Assembly: GCF_000024905.1 (NCBI RefSeq)
Contig: NC_013522.1
Span: 1,364,001-1,428,000, forward strand
DNA from: Thermanaerovibrio acidaminovorans DSM 6589
Lineage (GTDB): Bacteria; Synergistota; Synergistia; Synergistales; Synergistaceae
Length of the DNA: 64,000 bases
Direction: 5' to 3'
In this document: piece by piece, positions 51,923 through 60,322 of the stretch
Numbering within the stretch: position 1 is the stretch's first letter
Layout of the letters: the number at the start of each line of letters is the position of its first letter
Notes under the pieces: model-generated
Database searches by the model: none
What the model was told of the DNA's origin: nothing
What the model saw: only the letters and a program-made list of their open reading frames with translations
Made by a program: the position numbers and the translations under genes

Positions 51923-51947
51923 GAGGGGGGAGCTCGCCTCCCCCCTC
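51923..51947 (+). other. Intercistronic hairpin between dehydrogenase and citD
   Basis: GAGGGGGGAG (51923-51932) pairs perfectly with CTCCCCCCTC (51938-51947) around a 5-nt loop. Only CTTC follows, so it is not a standard terminator. It may stabilise the upstream message or partly attenuate transcription into citDEF. Confidence 0.55.
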
Positions 51948-51969
51948 CTTCGCACGGGGGGGAAACCAC

Positions 51970-52239
51970 ATGAGAACCGTACAGGCGGGGACCTTGGAGT
52001 CCATGGACTGTCTGGTCACCGTATCCGACTGCCCCGGAGAAGTTAAGGTCTCCATAAGCGGATCCGGGGCGTGCCGCTTCAGGTCCTCCATGGAGGCGGC
52101 GGTGAGGGAGACGCTGGAGCGCCTGGGCGTAAGGGACGTGTCGGTGGACCTGCAGGATAACGGGGCCATCGACCTGATCATAAGAGCCCGGGTGGAGGCA
52201 GCGCTGAGGAAGCGCATGGAGGGGGGGGAGGCCCCGTGA
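51970..52239 (+). CDS. citD: Citrate lyase acyl-carrier subunit CitD
   Basis: This 89-residue gamma subunit has the prosthetic-group serine in QAGTLESMDCLV (Ser near 11), matching the AGTLES motif of CitD. The remaining core (SGSGACRFRSSMEAAVRETL, DNGAIDLIIRARVEAAL) is typical. The serine must receive a phosphoribosyl-dephospho-CoA arm from CitX/CitG, neither of which is in the window. The start is ATG 51970. It overlaps citE by 4 nt. Confidence 0.92.
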   Translation: MRTVQAGTLESMDCLVTVSDCPGEVKVSISGSGACRFRSSMEAAVRETLERLGVRDVSVDLQDNGAIDLIIRARVEAALRKRMEGGEAP

Positions 52240-53117
52240 GGCGCACAATGCTGTACCTGCCGGGCAACAACCCCAACATGCTGCTCAAGGGGTACCTGTT
52301 CGCCCCCGACGGGATAATCCTGGACCTGGAGGACTCGGTCCCCCTGGGGGAGAAGGTCTCCGCCCGGGTCCTGGTCCGGGAGGCCATAAGGGGATGGGAG
52401 TTCGGGGGCTGCGAGGTGACCGTCCGGATCAACGGGCTGGACACCCCTTACGTTCAGTATGACCTGGAGGAGATCGTTCCCCTGGGTATAAGCGGGATCC
52501 GGGTCCCCAAGGTGGAGGACCCGGCGGAGGTGGCGGACCTGGACCGGACCATGTCGAAACTGGAGGCCCAGGCGGGGCTCCAGGTGGGCAGCACCAAGAT
52601 CTTCTGCCTGCTGGAGACCGCCAGGGGGGTGCTCCGGGCCTTCGACATAGCCACCGCGTCCAGCCGGGTGGCGGCCATAATCCCCGGCGGGGAGGACCTG
52701 GCGGCGGACCTGAAGACCTCCAGGTCCAAGGAGGGGACCGAGCTGGAGTGGGCCCGGCGATACGTGGTCATGGCCGCCCGGGCCGCGGGGGTGGACCCGC
52801 TGGACACGGTCTACCCGGACGTTAACGACCCGGAGGGGCTGGAGCGGGAGGTCCGGTTCATCCGGCAGCTGGGCTTCGAGGGGAAGAGCGTGATCCACCC
52901 CAACCAGATCCGGGTGATCCACCGGGTCTTCACCCCCTCGAAAGAGGAGGTGCTAAGGGCCCGCCGGATCGTGGAGGCCGCCAGGGAGGCGGAGGCCAAG
53001 GGGCTGGGGGCGGTGGCCCTGGACGGCAGGATGATAGACGCCCCGGTGGTGAAGAGGGCCATTAGGACCCTGGAGCTGGCGGAGGCCATGGGGGGAGGTG
53101 ACCGCCATGACGGTTAA
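52236..53117 (+). CDS. citE: Citrate lyase beta subunit CitE (citryl-ACP lyase)
   Basis: This 293-residue TIM-barrel lyase cleaves the acyl-carrier-bound citryl (or citramalyl) group to acetyl-ACP plus an oxo acid. MLYLPGNNPNML, ILDLEDSVPLGEK, VRINGLDT, LLETARGVLRA, IIPGGEDLAADL and GKSVIHPNQI are family motifs. The start is GTG overlapping citD, and its end overlaps citF by 11 nt. Citrate and citramalate lyases cannot be told apart by eye. Confidence 0.93.
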   Translation: MRRTMLYLPGNNPNMLLKGYLFAPDGIILDLEDSVPLGEKVSARVLVREAIRGWEFGGCEVTVRINGLDTPYVQYDLEEIVPLGISGIRVPKVEDPAEVADLDRTMSKLEAQAGLQVGSTKIFCLLETARGVLRAFDIATASSRVAAIIPGGEDLAADLKTSRSKEGTELEWARRYVVMAARAAGVDPLDTVYPDVNDPEGLEREVRFIRQLGFEGKSVIHPNQIRVIHRVFTPSKEEVLRARRIVEAAREAEAKGLGAVALDGRMIDAPVVKRAIRTLELAEAMGGGDRHDG

Positions 53118-54660
53118 CCGGGCGGGACGTTCCGTGCCGGACCACATAGAGGGCTACGGACCGGTGCGTCACTATGAGGGGGCCTTCGAGAGGCTCCCTC
53201 AGGGGCCCAAGGTGGGGCCCCTGATCAGGAGGGCCAGGGACGGGGCGTCCTCCAAGGTGCTCAAGGACCTCAAGGAGGCCATCGAGGCATCGGGGCTCAA
53301 AAGCGGCATGACCGTATCGTTCCACCACCACCTGCGCAACGGGGACATGGTGGTTAACCAGGTGATACGAACCTGCGCGGAGATGGGGATCGGGGATCTT
53401 ACCATCTTCCCCACCGCCCTCTTCGGGGTCCACAGAGAGCTGATGGAGCACATAAGGTCCGGGGTGGTTCGCCGGATAATGGGGTCCGTGAACGGCCCCA
53501 TAGGGCGGCTGGTCTCCGAGGGGGGCATGGCGGAGCCGGTGGTGCTCCGAAGCCACGGGGGACGCCCCCGGGCGGTGGCCTCCGGGGACGTGAAGATAGA
53601 CGTGGCCTTCATAGCCGCCCCATCGGCGGACCGGCACGGCAACCTGTCTGGATCCCAGGGCAGGAGCGCCTGCGGCTCCCTGGGCTACGCCTTCACCGAC
53701 GCCATGTACGCGGACCACGTGGTGGCGGTGACCGACAACCTGGTGGAGGGTACCCTCTGCCCCATCTCCATTCCCCAGATCTACGTGGACCACGTGGTCA
53801 AGGTGGACTCCATCGGGGATCCGGCGGGGATCGTGTCGGGCAGCACCAGGATAACCAAGGACCCGTTGAGGCTCCTCATAGCCCGGATGGCTTCGGAGCT
53901 CATCGAGGCCTCCCCCTACTTCAGGGACGGGATCTCATTCCAGACCGGGGCGGGGGGCATACCCCTGGCGGTGACCGCCTTCCTCAAGGAGGCCATGATC
54001 CGACGGGGGGTCAAGGGGAGCTTCGGCCTGGGGGGTATAACCGGCTACTTCGTGGAGTTGCTCAAGGAGGGGTTGCTGGAGTGCCTCATGGACGTGCAGT
54101 CCTTCGACCTGGAGGCGGTTAGGTCCATAGCCTCCGACGGTCGCCACATGGAGATCTCCGCCGAGTGGTACGCCAGCCCCTGGACCTGCGGCAGCGCGGT
54201 GGACAGCCTGGACGCGGTTATCCTGGGGGCCACGGAGGTGGACCTGGACTTCAACGCCAACGTGAACACCGAGGCGGACGGCTACCTGCTCCACGGCATA
54301 GGGGGGCACCAGGACACCGCCGCGGGGGCGAAGCTCACCATAATAGCCCAGCCCCTCCTTCGGGGCCGGATACCCTGCGTGGTGGACCGGGTCCACTGCG
54401 TCACCACCCCCGGTGAGGTGGTGGACGCGGTGGTCACCGAGTTCGGCATCACTGTGAACCCTAGGAGGGAGGACTTGCTGGAGGCCGCCCGGGAGGCCAG
54501 GCTCCCCCTGATATCCATGGAGGAGCTGCTGCATCGAGCCCGCCGGATCTCGGGCCCCATGGACCCCCTGCCCCAGGAGGACCGGATCGTGGCGGTGGTG
54601 GAGTGGCGGGACGGCACGGTGATCGACGTGATAAGACAGGTCAAACCCAAGGCCCGGTGA
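53107..54660 (+). CDS. citF: Citrate lyase alpha subunit CitF (ACP transferase)
   Basis: This 517-residue CoA-transferase-fold subunit swaps acetyl for citrate (or citramalate) on the acyl carrier. SFHHHLRNGDMVVNQV, SADRHGNLSG, ADHVVAVTDNLV, FQTGAGGIPLAVTAFLKE and ANVNTEADGYLLHGIGGHQDTAAG are CitF signatures. The start is ATG 53107 with GGAGGT 7 nt upstream. It is the last gene of the operon. CitC ligase, CitX and CitG are not nearby. Confidence 0.94.
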   Translation: MTVNRAGRSVPDHIEGYGPVRHYEGAFERLPQGPKVGPLIRRARDGASSKVLKDLKEAIEASGLKSGMTVSFHHHLRNGDMVVNQVIRTCAEMGIGDLTIFPTALFGVHRELMEHIRSGVVRRIMGSVNGPIGRLVSEGGMAEPVVLRSHGGRPRAVASGDVKIDVAFIAAPSADRHGNLSGSQGRSACGSLGYAFTDAMYADHVVAVTDNLVEGTLCPISIPQIYVDHVVKVDSIGDPAGIVSGSTRITKDPLRLLIARMASELIEASPYFRDGISFQTGAGGIPLAVTAFLKEAMIRRGVKGSFGLGGITGYFVELLKEGLLECLMDVQSFDLEAVRSIASDGRHMEISAEWYASPWTCGSAVDSLDAVILGATEVDLDFNANVNTEADGYLLHGIGGHQDTAAGAKLTIIAQPLLRGRIPCVVDRVHCVTTPGEVVDAVVTEFGITVNPRREDLLEAAREARLPLISMEELLHRARRISGPMDPLPQEDRIVAVVEWRDGTVIDVIRQVKPKAR

Positions 54661-54676
54661 TCCCACCAAACACGGA

Positions 54677-54713
54677 CTGCTGGGGAGGGGGCGTTCCCCT
54701 CCCCAGCAGTTTT
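54677..54713 (+). terminator. Terminator of the GntR-leuCD-cit operon
   Basis: A 14-bp perfect stem, CTGCTGGGGAGGGG (54677-54690) with CCCCTCCCCAGCAG (54696-54709), carries a 5-nt loop and is followed by TTTT. It clearly closes the operon. Confidence 0.95.
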
Positions 54714-54777
54714 AAACTGTCCACATCACGTTTAAAATACTACAAAAATCCCCCGATGGCAGGGAGGTGTGCTGACC

Positions 54778-57700
54778 ATGGGATCCTCCATCCCTACCAG
54801 GCGAAGGGGCCTAAGGTTCAAGGCGGCCCTGGCGCTGGGCAGCTTCATGGCCTTGATGGTTCTAGTGCTCTTGACAGCCGGCTACTGGATCCTCCACCGG
54901 GGCTTCGAGAAGCTGGAGGTGGAGGACGCCAGGAAGGACCTGGACCGGGTGGAGACCGCCATCGACACCATGGGCTACTTCCTCCAGGGAAGCGCCACCG
55001 ACTGGGGCCGGTGGGACGACACCTACCTCTTCGCCACCAATCGCAACCCGGGGTACATAAGAAACAACCTCAACGAGGACAGCTTGAGGGCCCTTAACGC
55101 CAACCTTTTCCTGATCTTCGACCGGGAGGGATCCCCCCTCTTCGGCGCCCTGCTGCCCCAGGGGGGGGAGATGACCCTCTTGAGCGGAGAGGACATCCGC
55201 CGGGAAGGGCCCGTCAGATCCCTGGGTGCCCTCACCGGCAATCCCAACCGGGGGGTCCTCTTTGCCTTTGGCATGCCCATGATGATCGCCCACTCCCCCA
55301 TCCTCACGAGCCTGGGCGAGGGCCCCTCGGCGGGGCGGCTGGTCCTGGGAAGGGCCCTCACCTCCGAGGAGTTCTCCTGGGTGCTCAAGATGGATGTGAT
55401 GATAGATAGCACATCCAAGACCGGGGACCTCTCGGACGGATCCCACCGAAGCTGGATCCACCCAGTGGACCATCGGACCCTCAAGGCCCACCGGATCGTG
55501 CCCACCCTGGACGGGAACGGCGTCCTGGTCACGGTCACCAGGACCAGGGACATCTACGCCCACGAGGAGAGGACCCTGTGGACCCTGGGGGTGCTCCTGG
55601 CCTCCATAGGGCTAATGGGGACCCTGGGGGTCAACCTGATAACCCGCCGGATGGTGCTGGATCCCCTGGAGGGGATCAGCTCCAGGATCCATCGGATAGC
55701 CCAGTCGGGCCGGTTCGACGAGGCTCTGCCGGTGGAGGGGGACGACGAGCTGTCGGACCTGGCGGAGGACGTGAACCTGCTGCTCCGGGCGGTGGTCTCC
55801 TCTCAGGAGCGCCTGGCGGACCTGTCCGCCACGCTGGAATCCCTGAGCGACGGGGTCTTGGTTTGCGACCCGGACGGCAGGGTGGTGAACGCCAACGCCT
55901 CCGCCGCATCTATCCTGGGGGTCCCCGAAGGGGAGGTCCGGGGGAGGGACTTCATGGACCTGATCGCTTTGGAGCACGGGGACCTGCGAGGTGTCCCCCA
56001 GGTCCACGCATCCTTCGGCGGGGTGGTCAGCGTCCGGGGAGAGGACAGGTTCCTGGAGGGGAGCGTCTCCTCCATCGTGGGCCCCAACGGGGATGTCACC
56101 GGATCGGTGACGGTCTTCCGGGACGTGACCCAGGACAGGCGGAACCGGGAGGAGCTAAAGGAACGGGAGGCGTTCCAGCGGGAGCTCCTGGAGATCATGC
56201 CTGTGGGGGTCATGGTGGTGGACCCGGAGAGCCGTTCCATCGAGTCGGTTAACCCCCACGCGGTGAAGCTCCTGGGGGTTGAGGACCCGTCCCAGCTGGT
56301 GGGACGCCGCTGCCACGGCTCCGTGTGCCCCGCGTTGGAGGGGTCGTGTCCCATATGCGACCTGGGAAACCCGATGGACAACGCGGAGCGGACCTTGCTC
56401 AGGTCCGACGGGAGTCAGCCTCAGGTGCTCAAGACCGCCAGGATGGTGACCCTGGGGGGCAGGAGGAAGCTGCTGGAGGTCTTCATGGACATAAGCACCC
56501 TTAAGCACATGGAGGAGGAGCTCAGACGAGCCAACGAGCGGCTGGACCTGGTGATAAGAGGCACCAATGACGGCATCTACGACTGGGACTTTGCGAGTGG
56601 CAGCCTTTACCTCTCTCCCCGATGGAAGCAGATCCTGGGCTACCAAGACAACGAGTTGGAGAATAGTCACGAAACCTTCGTTCGACTCCTCCACCCGGAC
56701 GACAGACCCAGGGTTGAAGAGTATCTGGGTCTCTATCTGGAAGGTAGGGTTAGGAACTACTCGATTGAGTTCAGGATGATTCACAAGGACGGATCAGTCC
56801 GTTGGATCCTCTCAAAGGGGACCGCGGTTAGGGACCGGGATGGCAGGCCTATCCGGATGGCGGGATCCCACTCGGACATCACCGACAGGAAGATGGCGGA
56901 GGAGGAGCTGATCCGCCGGGCGGAGATCCTGAGCGGGCTCACCTCCGCGGCCAACAACCTCATAAACGTTCCAACGGACAGTTGGGACGAGGCACTGACA
57001 TCCTCCCTGGCCGCCGTGGGGGACGCGCTGGGAGCCATCGGTGGCTACGCCTTCTCCTACGATGACCGCCGGGAGGCGGCGGCGATGACCCACCGGTGGG
57101 CCCCTATGGGGCATGAGTTCCCCAAGACCGGGGAGATCCGGTACCATCTCATGGGGCCAATGCGGGAGGCTCACCGGAATGGGCTTGCCTTCCAGGTGGG
57201 GGATCTGCGGGAGCTGCCCCAGGGGGACCCCATGGGTGAGATGATGAAGAGTCTAGGGGTGACCGGCCTGGTCACGGTGCCAATCCTTGGGCCCGAAGGC
57301 TGCCACGGCTTCGTGTGCTTCGGCTGGGACGTGCCGAACCGTCTTAATGATGACCAGCTGGGGCTTCTGAGCCTGCTGGGGATCATGCTTAAGGCTACCA
57401 TGGACAGACTGAGCTCCTTGGCGGAGACGCTGGAGGCCAAGAGGCGGGCTGAGGAGGCCAGCGCCGCCAAGTCTGCGTTCCTGGCCAACATGAGCCACGA
57501 GATCCGGACCCCCATGAACGCCATCCTGGGCTACACCCAGATCCTGGAGAGGGACCCATCGCTGGGGCCCAAGCAGAGGGAGAAGGTGCAGGCCATAATA
57601 CGCAGCGGCAACCACCTCCTGGAGCTCCTTAACGACCTTCTTGACCTATCCAAGATCGAGGCGGGGGTGCTGGAGATCCGGCAGGAGGTCTTCCCACTGC

Positions 57701-58866
57701 GGAAGATGCTCCAGGACGTGGAGGTCATGTTCCGGGGCGGGGCGGAGGCCAAGGGGTTGCACCTGCTCCTGGAGGGGCTGGACCAGGCCCCCCACTGGGT
57801 GTCGGGGGACCAGCGGAAGCTGAGGCAGGTGTTGGTGAACCTCCTGGGCAATGCGATCAAGTTCACCTCCGAGGGGATGGTGGTCCTTCGGGCCCAGGAG
57901 ATCCACAGGGACCAGGAGGGCGGCAGGACCCAGCTTCGCTTCCAGGTGGAGGACACGGGGCCCGGGATACCGGAGGAGGAGCTTGAGGTGATATTCGACC
58001 CCTTCGGACAGGGCAGCGTGGGGCTCAAGGCGGGGGGAACCGGGCTTGGGCTTGCCATCTCGAAGCGCATAGTGGAGGCCATGGGGGGTGACATCCGGGT
58101 CTCGAGCCAGGTGGGCCATGGGACCGTGTTCACCGTCACGGTGCCCCTGGGACTTCCCTCATCCACCCGGGAGGACCTCCCCGGTGAGGTGAAGCCCGTT
58201 GGATCGGTGGTGGGCATCCAGGGGGACGGGGGCCTCAAGCGCATACTGGTGGTGGACGACGACCGGGAGAGCCGGGAGGTGCTAAGGCACCTGCTGGAGG
58301 AGGTGGGCTTCCTGGTGGACCAGGCGGAGGACGGGGAGCAGGCGGTTCGGATGGTGACATCATCCCCCCCGGACCTCATCATCACGGACCTTCACATGCC
58401 GCGGTTGGGTGGTGCGGAGGCCGCCAGGATCATTGGGCAGAGTGCCAGATCACCGGTGCCCATCCTTATAATGAGCGGCAGCAGATCCGCCGACGTGAAG
58501 GAGGACCTGTCCTGGGCGTCGGGTATCCTCCTCAAGCCCGTGGATGCGGAGGAGCTGTACCGGGCGGTGGGGAGGGCCCTCGGGGTGAGTTATGTCTATC
58601 GGGAGGAGCGGAGGGAGGGGTGGAGGGATGATGCCCCCCGGCAGAACATTGACCTGCCGCCCTCCCCGGAGGCGGCTACGCTGTTGGACGCCATCCAGGA
58701 TGCGGTTCTCATGGGGGACGTTGGAGCCCTGGAGGATGCCATAGGGAAGCTGGGAGAGATCAGTCCCGGGGTCGCCGGTGTCATCGGCGCCATGGCAGAG
58801 AGGTTCGACTACGAGGGGATCCTCAAGCTTTTAGAAGGGGGGAAGCGGCGGGATGATATGGATTGA
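54778..58866 (+). CDS. CHASE4-HAMP-PAS3-GAF hybrid sensor histidine kinase
   Basis: This 1362-residue protein is read from ATG 54778 (GGAGGT 9 nt upstream). Helix 1 spans 17-38. An extracytoplasmic CHASE4 domain (TDWGRWDDTYLF near 74-85) follows, then helix 2 (266-288) and HAMP (290-345). Three PAS regions (about 350-455, 467-575, 588-705) and a GAF region (about 715-880) come next. The kinase core shows His907 in SHEIRTPMNAILGY, GNAIKFT and DTGPGIP. A receiver (Asp near 1204) and a short helical tail close it. PAS2 has four cysteines (CHGSVC...CPIC). It likely signals to the adjoining HD-GYP regulator. Confidence 0.93.
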   Translation: MGSSIPTRRRGLRFKAALALGSFMALMVLVLLTAGYWILHRGFEKLEVEDARKDLDRVETAIDTMGYFLQGSATDWGRWDDTYLFATNRNPGYIRNNLNEDSLRALNANLFLIFDREGSPLFGALLPQGGEMTLLSGEDIRREGPVRSLGALTGNPNRGVLFAFGMPMMIAHSPILTSLGEGPSAGRLVLGRALTSEEFSWVLKMDVMIDSTSKTGDLSDGSHRSWIHPVDHRTLKAHRIVPTLDGNGVLVTVTRTRDIYAHEERTLWTLGVLLASIGLMGTLGVNLITRRMVLDPLEGISSRIHRIAQSGRFDEALPVEGDDELSDLAEDVNLLLRAVVSSQERLADLSATLESLSDGVLVCDPDGRVVNANASAASILGVPEGEVRGRDFMDLIALEHGDLRGVPQVHASFGGVVSVRGEDRFLEGSVSSIVGPNGDVTGSVTVFRDVTQDRRNREELKEREAFQRELLEIMPVGVMVVDPESRSIESVNPHAVKLLGVEDPSQLVGRRCHGSVCPALEGSCPICDLGNPMDNAERTLLRSDGSQPQVLKTARMVTLGGRRKLLEVFMDISTLKHMEEELRRANERLDLVIRGTNDGIYDWDFASGSLYLSPRWKQILGYQDNELENSHETFVRLLHPDDRPRVEEYLGLYLEGRVRNYSIEFRMIHKDGSVRWILSKGTAVRDRDGRPIRMAGSHSDITDRKMAEEELIRRAEILSGLTSAANNLINVPTDSWDEALTSSLAAVGDALGAIGGYAFSYDDRREAAAMTHRWAPMGHEFPKTGEIRYHLMGPMREAHRNGLAFQVGDLRELPQGDPMGEMMKSLGVTGLVTVPILGPEGCHGFVCFGWDVPNRLNDDQLGLLSLLGIMLKATMDRLSSLAETLEAKRRAEEASAAKSAFLANMSHEIRTPMNAILGYTQILERDPSLGPKQREKVQAIIRSGNHLLELLNDLLDLSKIEAGVLEIRQEVFPLRKMLQDVEVMFRGGAEAKGLHLLLEGLDQAPHWVSGDQRKLRQVLVNLLGNAIKFTSEGMVVLRAQEIHRDQEGGRTQLRFQVEDTGPGIPEEELEVIFDPFGQGSVGLKAGGTGLGLAISKRIVEAMGGDIRVSSQVGHGTVFTVTVPLGLPSSTREDLPGEVKPVGSVVGIQGDGGLKRILVVDDDRESREVLRHLLEEVGFLVDQAEDGEQAVRMVTSSPPDLIITDLHMPRLGGAEAARIIGQSARSPVPILIMSGSRSADVKEDLSWASGILLKPVDAEELYRAVGRALGVSYVYREERREGWRDDAPRQNIDLPPSPEAATLLDAIQDAVLMGDVGALEDAIGKLGEISPGVAGVIGAMAERFDYEGILKLLEGGKRRDDMD

Positions 58867-59950
58867 ACGGCCCCCCACCGTGATGGTGGTGGACGACACG
58901 CCGGAGAACCTGCACGTGCTGAGGGGGTTGCTGGAGTCCGGGGGGGTCAAGGTCAGGGCCTTCCCCAACGGACCCATGGCGCTGAAGGCCGCCTGCCAGG
59001 ACCCGCCGGACCTGATCATGCTGGACGTGATGATGCCCCAGATGAACGGCTTCCAGGTGGCCAGGCGCCTTAGGGAGGACGAGAGGACCCGGGGGATCCC
59101 CATCCTTTTCGTGAGCGCCCTGTCGGACACGGGCAGCAAGGTGAGGGCCTTCCGGGAGGGGGGGGTGGACTACGTCACCAAGCCCTTCCAGGCAGAGGAG
59201 GTCATGGCCCGGGTGAGGACCCACCTGGAGCTAAGCATGGCCCGGCGGGAGCTCCAGATGCACAACCGTCACCTGAACGACCTGGTGAACGAGAAGGTGC
59301 GGGAGATATCGGACTCCCAGATGGCCATAATACTGGCCATCACCAGGATAACCGAGTACAGGGACAGCGAGACGGGGATGCACATAGAGAGAACCGGGCA
59401 CCTGTGCAAGGCGCTGGCCATGGAGGTCGCCCGGGACCTGGTGTCTCGGGTGAGCGACCAGTTCGTGGAGAACATCTTCCACGCCGCCCCGCTCCACGAC
59501 ATAGGGAAGGTGGCCATACCGGATCAGATCCTCCTCAAGCCCGGCAAGCTAACCGGTGAGGAATTCGAGATCATGAAGACCCACGCGGTCATAGGGGCGG
59601 AGGCCCTCAAGGCCGCCAGGGACCGGTACCCAAACAACCCTTTCGTCAACATGGGGATGGAGATCGCCCGGTGGCACCATGAGAGATGGGACGGCAGGGG
59701 CTACCCGGACGGGCTCGTGGGGGATCAGATACCCTTATCCGCCAGGATAATGTCCGTGGTGGACGTGTACGACGCCATAAGGTCAAGGCGACCCTACAAG
59801 CCCCCCTTCCCCCACCACAGGGCGGTGGAGATGGTGCTGGAGGGCCGGGGTACCCAGTTCGATCCCATGGTGGTGGAGGCCTTCGTTCGGGCCTCCGACG
59901 CATTCCAGGCGATACACCTGGAGATGGGGGACGGGGAAGGTGAGGCATGA
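58853..59950 (+). CDS. Response regulator with HD-GYP c-di-GMP phosphodiesterase domain
   Basis: This 365-residue protein has an N-terminal receiver (VVDDTPENL, Asp58 in IMLDVMMPQMNG, Lys in VTKPFQ). A short coiled linker follows, then an HD-GYP domain (ITEYRDSETGMHIERTG, APLHDIGKVAIPD, ARWHHERWDGRGYPDGL). HD-GYP proteins hydrolyse c-di-GMP. Both the HD pair and the GYP motif are intact. It overlaps the kinase gene by 14 nt, so they form a cognate pair. Confidence 0.95.
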   Translation: MIWIERPPTVMVVDDTPENLHVLRGLLESGGVKVRAFPNGPMALKAACQDPPDLIMLDVMMPQMNGFQVARRLREDERTRGIPILFVSALSDTGSKVRAFREGGVDYVTKPFQAEEVMARVRTHLELSMARRELQMHNRHLNDLVNEKVREISDSQMAIILAITRITEYRDSETGMHIERTGHLCKALAMEVARDLVSRVSDQFVENIFHAAPLHDIGKVAIPDQILLKPGKLTGEEFEIMKTHAVIGAEALKAARDRYPNNPFVNMGMEIARWHHERWDGRGYPDGLVGDQIPLSARIMSVVDVYDAIRSRRPYKPPFPHHRAVEMVLEGRGTQFDPMVVEAFVRASDAFQAIHLEMGDGEGEA

Positions 59951-60275
59951 GAGGCTGGCAGCTCCAGACGGGAGGGTGGTGACCGTGCCCGGGGGTTTCT
60001 CGTTCGCCGCGTGCCTGCTACCACCCCTTTGGATGATCTACCATCGGCTGTGGCTTCACCTGGCCGTTTGGATTCTGGGGGCTGTTGCCGCGTTCTTCGG
60101 CATCGTATGTCTGGCCCTTGAGGCCATGGGGCCTGGGCCTTGGCTGTGGATGGCTCAGGTTTTCGCTTGCCTGTCCATCGGGTGCCTCACCCTGATACCC
60201 GGCGCCTTCGGCAACCGCTGGCGGATCCGGCGCCTCAAACGCCTGGGGTTCAAGCCTCTGGGGGACGGGGATTGA
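59940..60275 (+). CDS. Small membrane protein, DUF2628-like
   Basis: This 111-residue protein has a short polar N terminus with PDGRVVTVPGGFSF, two or three hydrophobic segments (about 23-58 and 66-90) and a basic C terminus. The GFSF...LPPLWMIYHRLW pattern resembles the DUF2628 family. The start is GTG 59940, which overlaps the HD-GYP gene by 11 nt and preserves the family N terminus. The function is unknown; it may be a membrane partner of the sensing pair. Confidence 0.75.
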   Translation: MRHERLAAPDGRVVTVPGGFSFAACLLPPLWMIYHRLWLHLAVWILGAVAAFFGIVCLALEAMGPGPWLWMAQVFACLSIGCLTLIPGAFGNRWRIRRLKRLGFKPLGDGD

Positions 60276-60284
60276 GAAGTGATC

Positions 60285-60308
60285 GGGGGGACCCGAACGG
60301 GTCCCCCC
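60285..60308. terminator. Convergent hairpin between the DUF2628-like gene and gltS
   Basis: GGGGGGACCC and GGGTCCCCCC (60285-60294 and 60299-60308) form a perfect 10-bp stem with a GAAC loop. It lies between convergent genes. There is no T-run on either side, so efficiency is uncertain. Confidence 0.6.
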
Positions 60309-60322
60309 ATCTGGGCCTTGGG

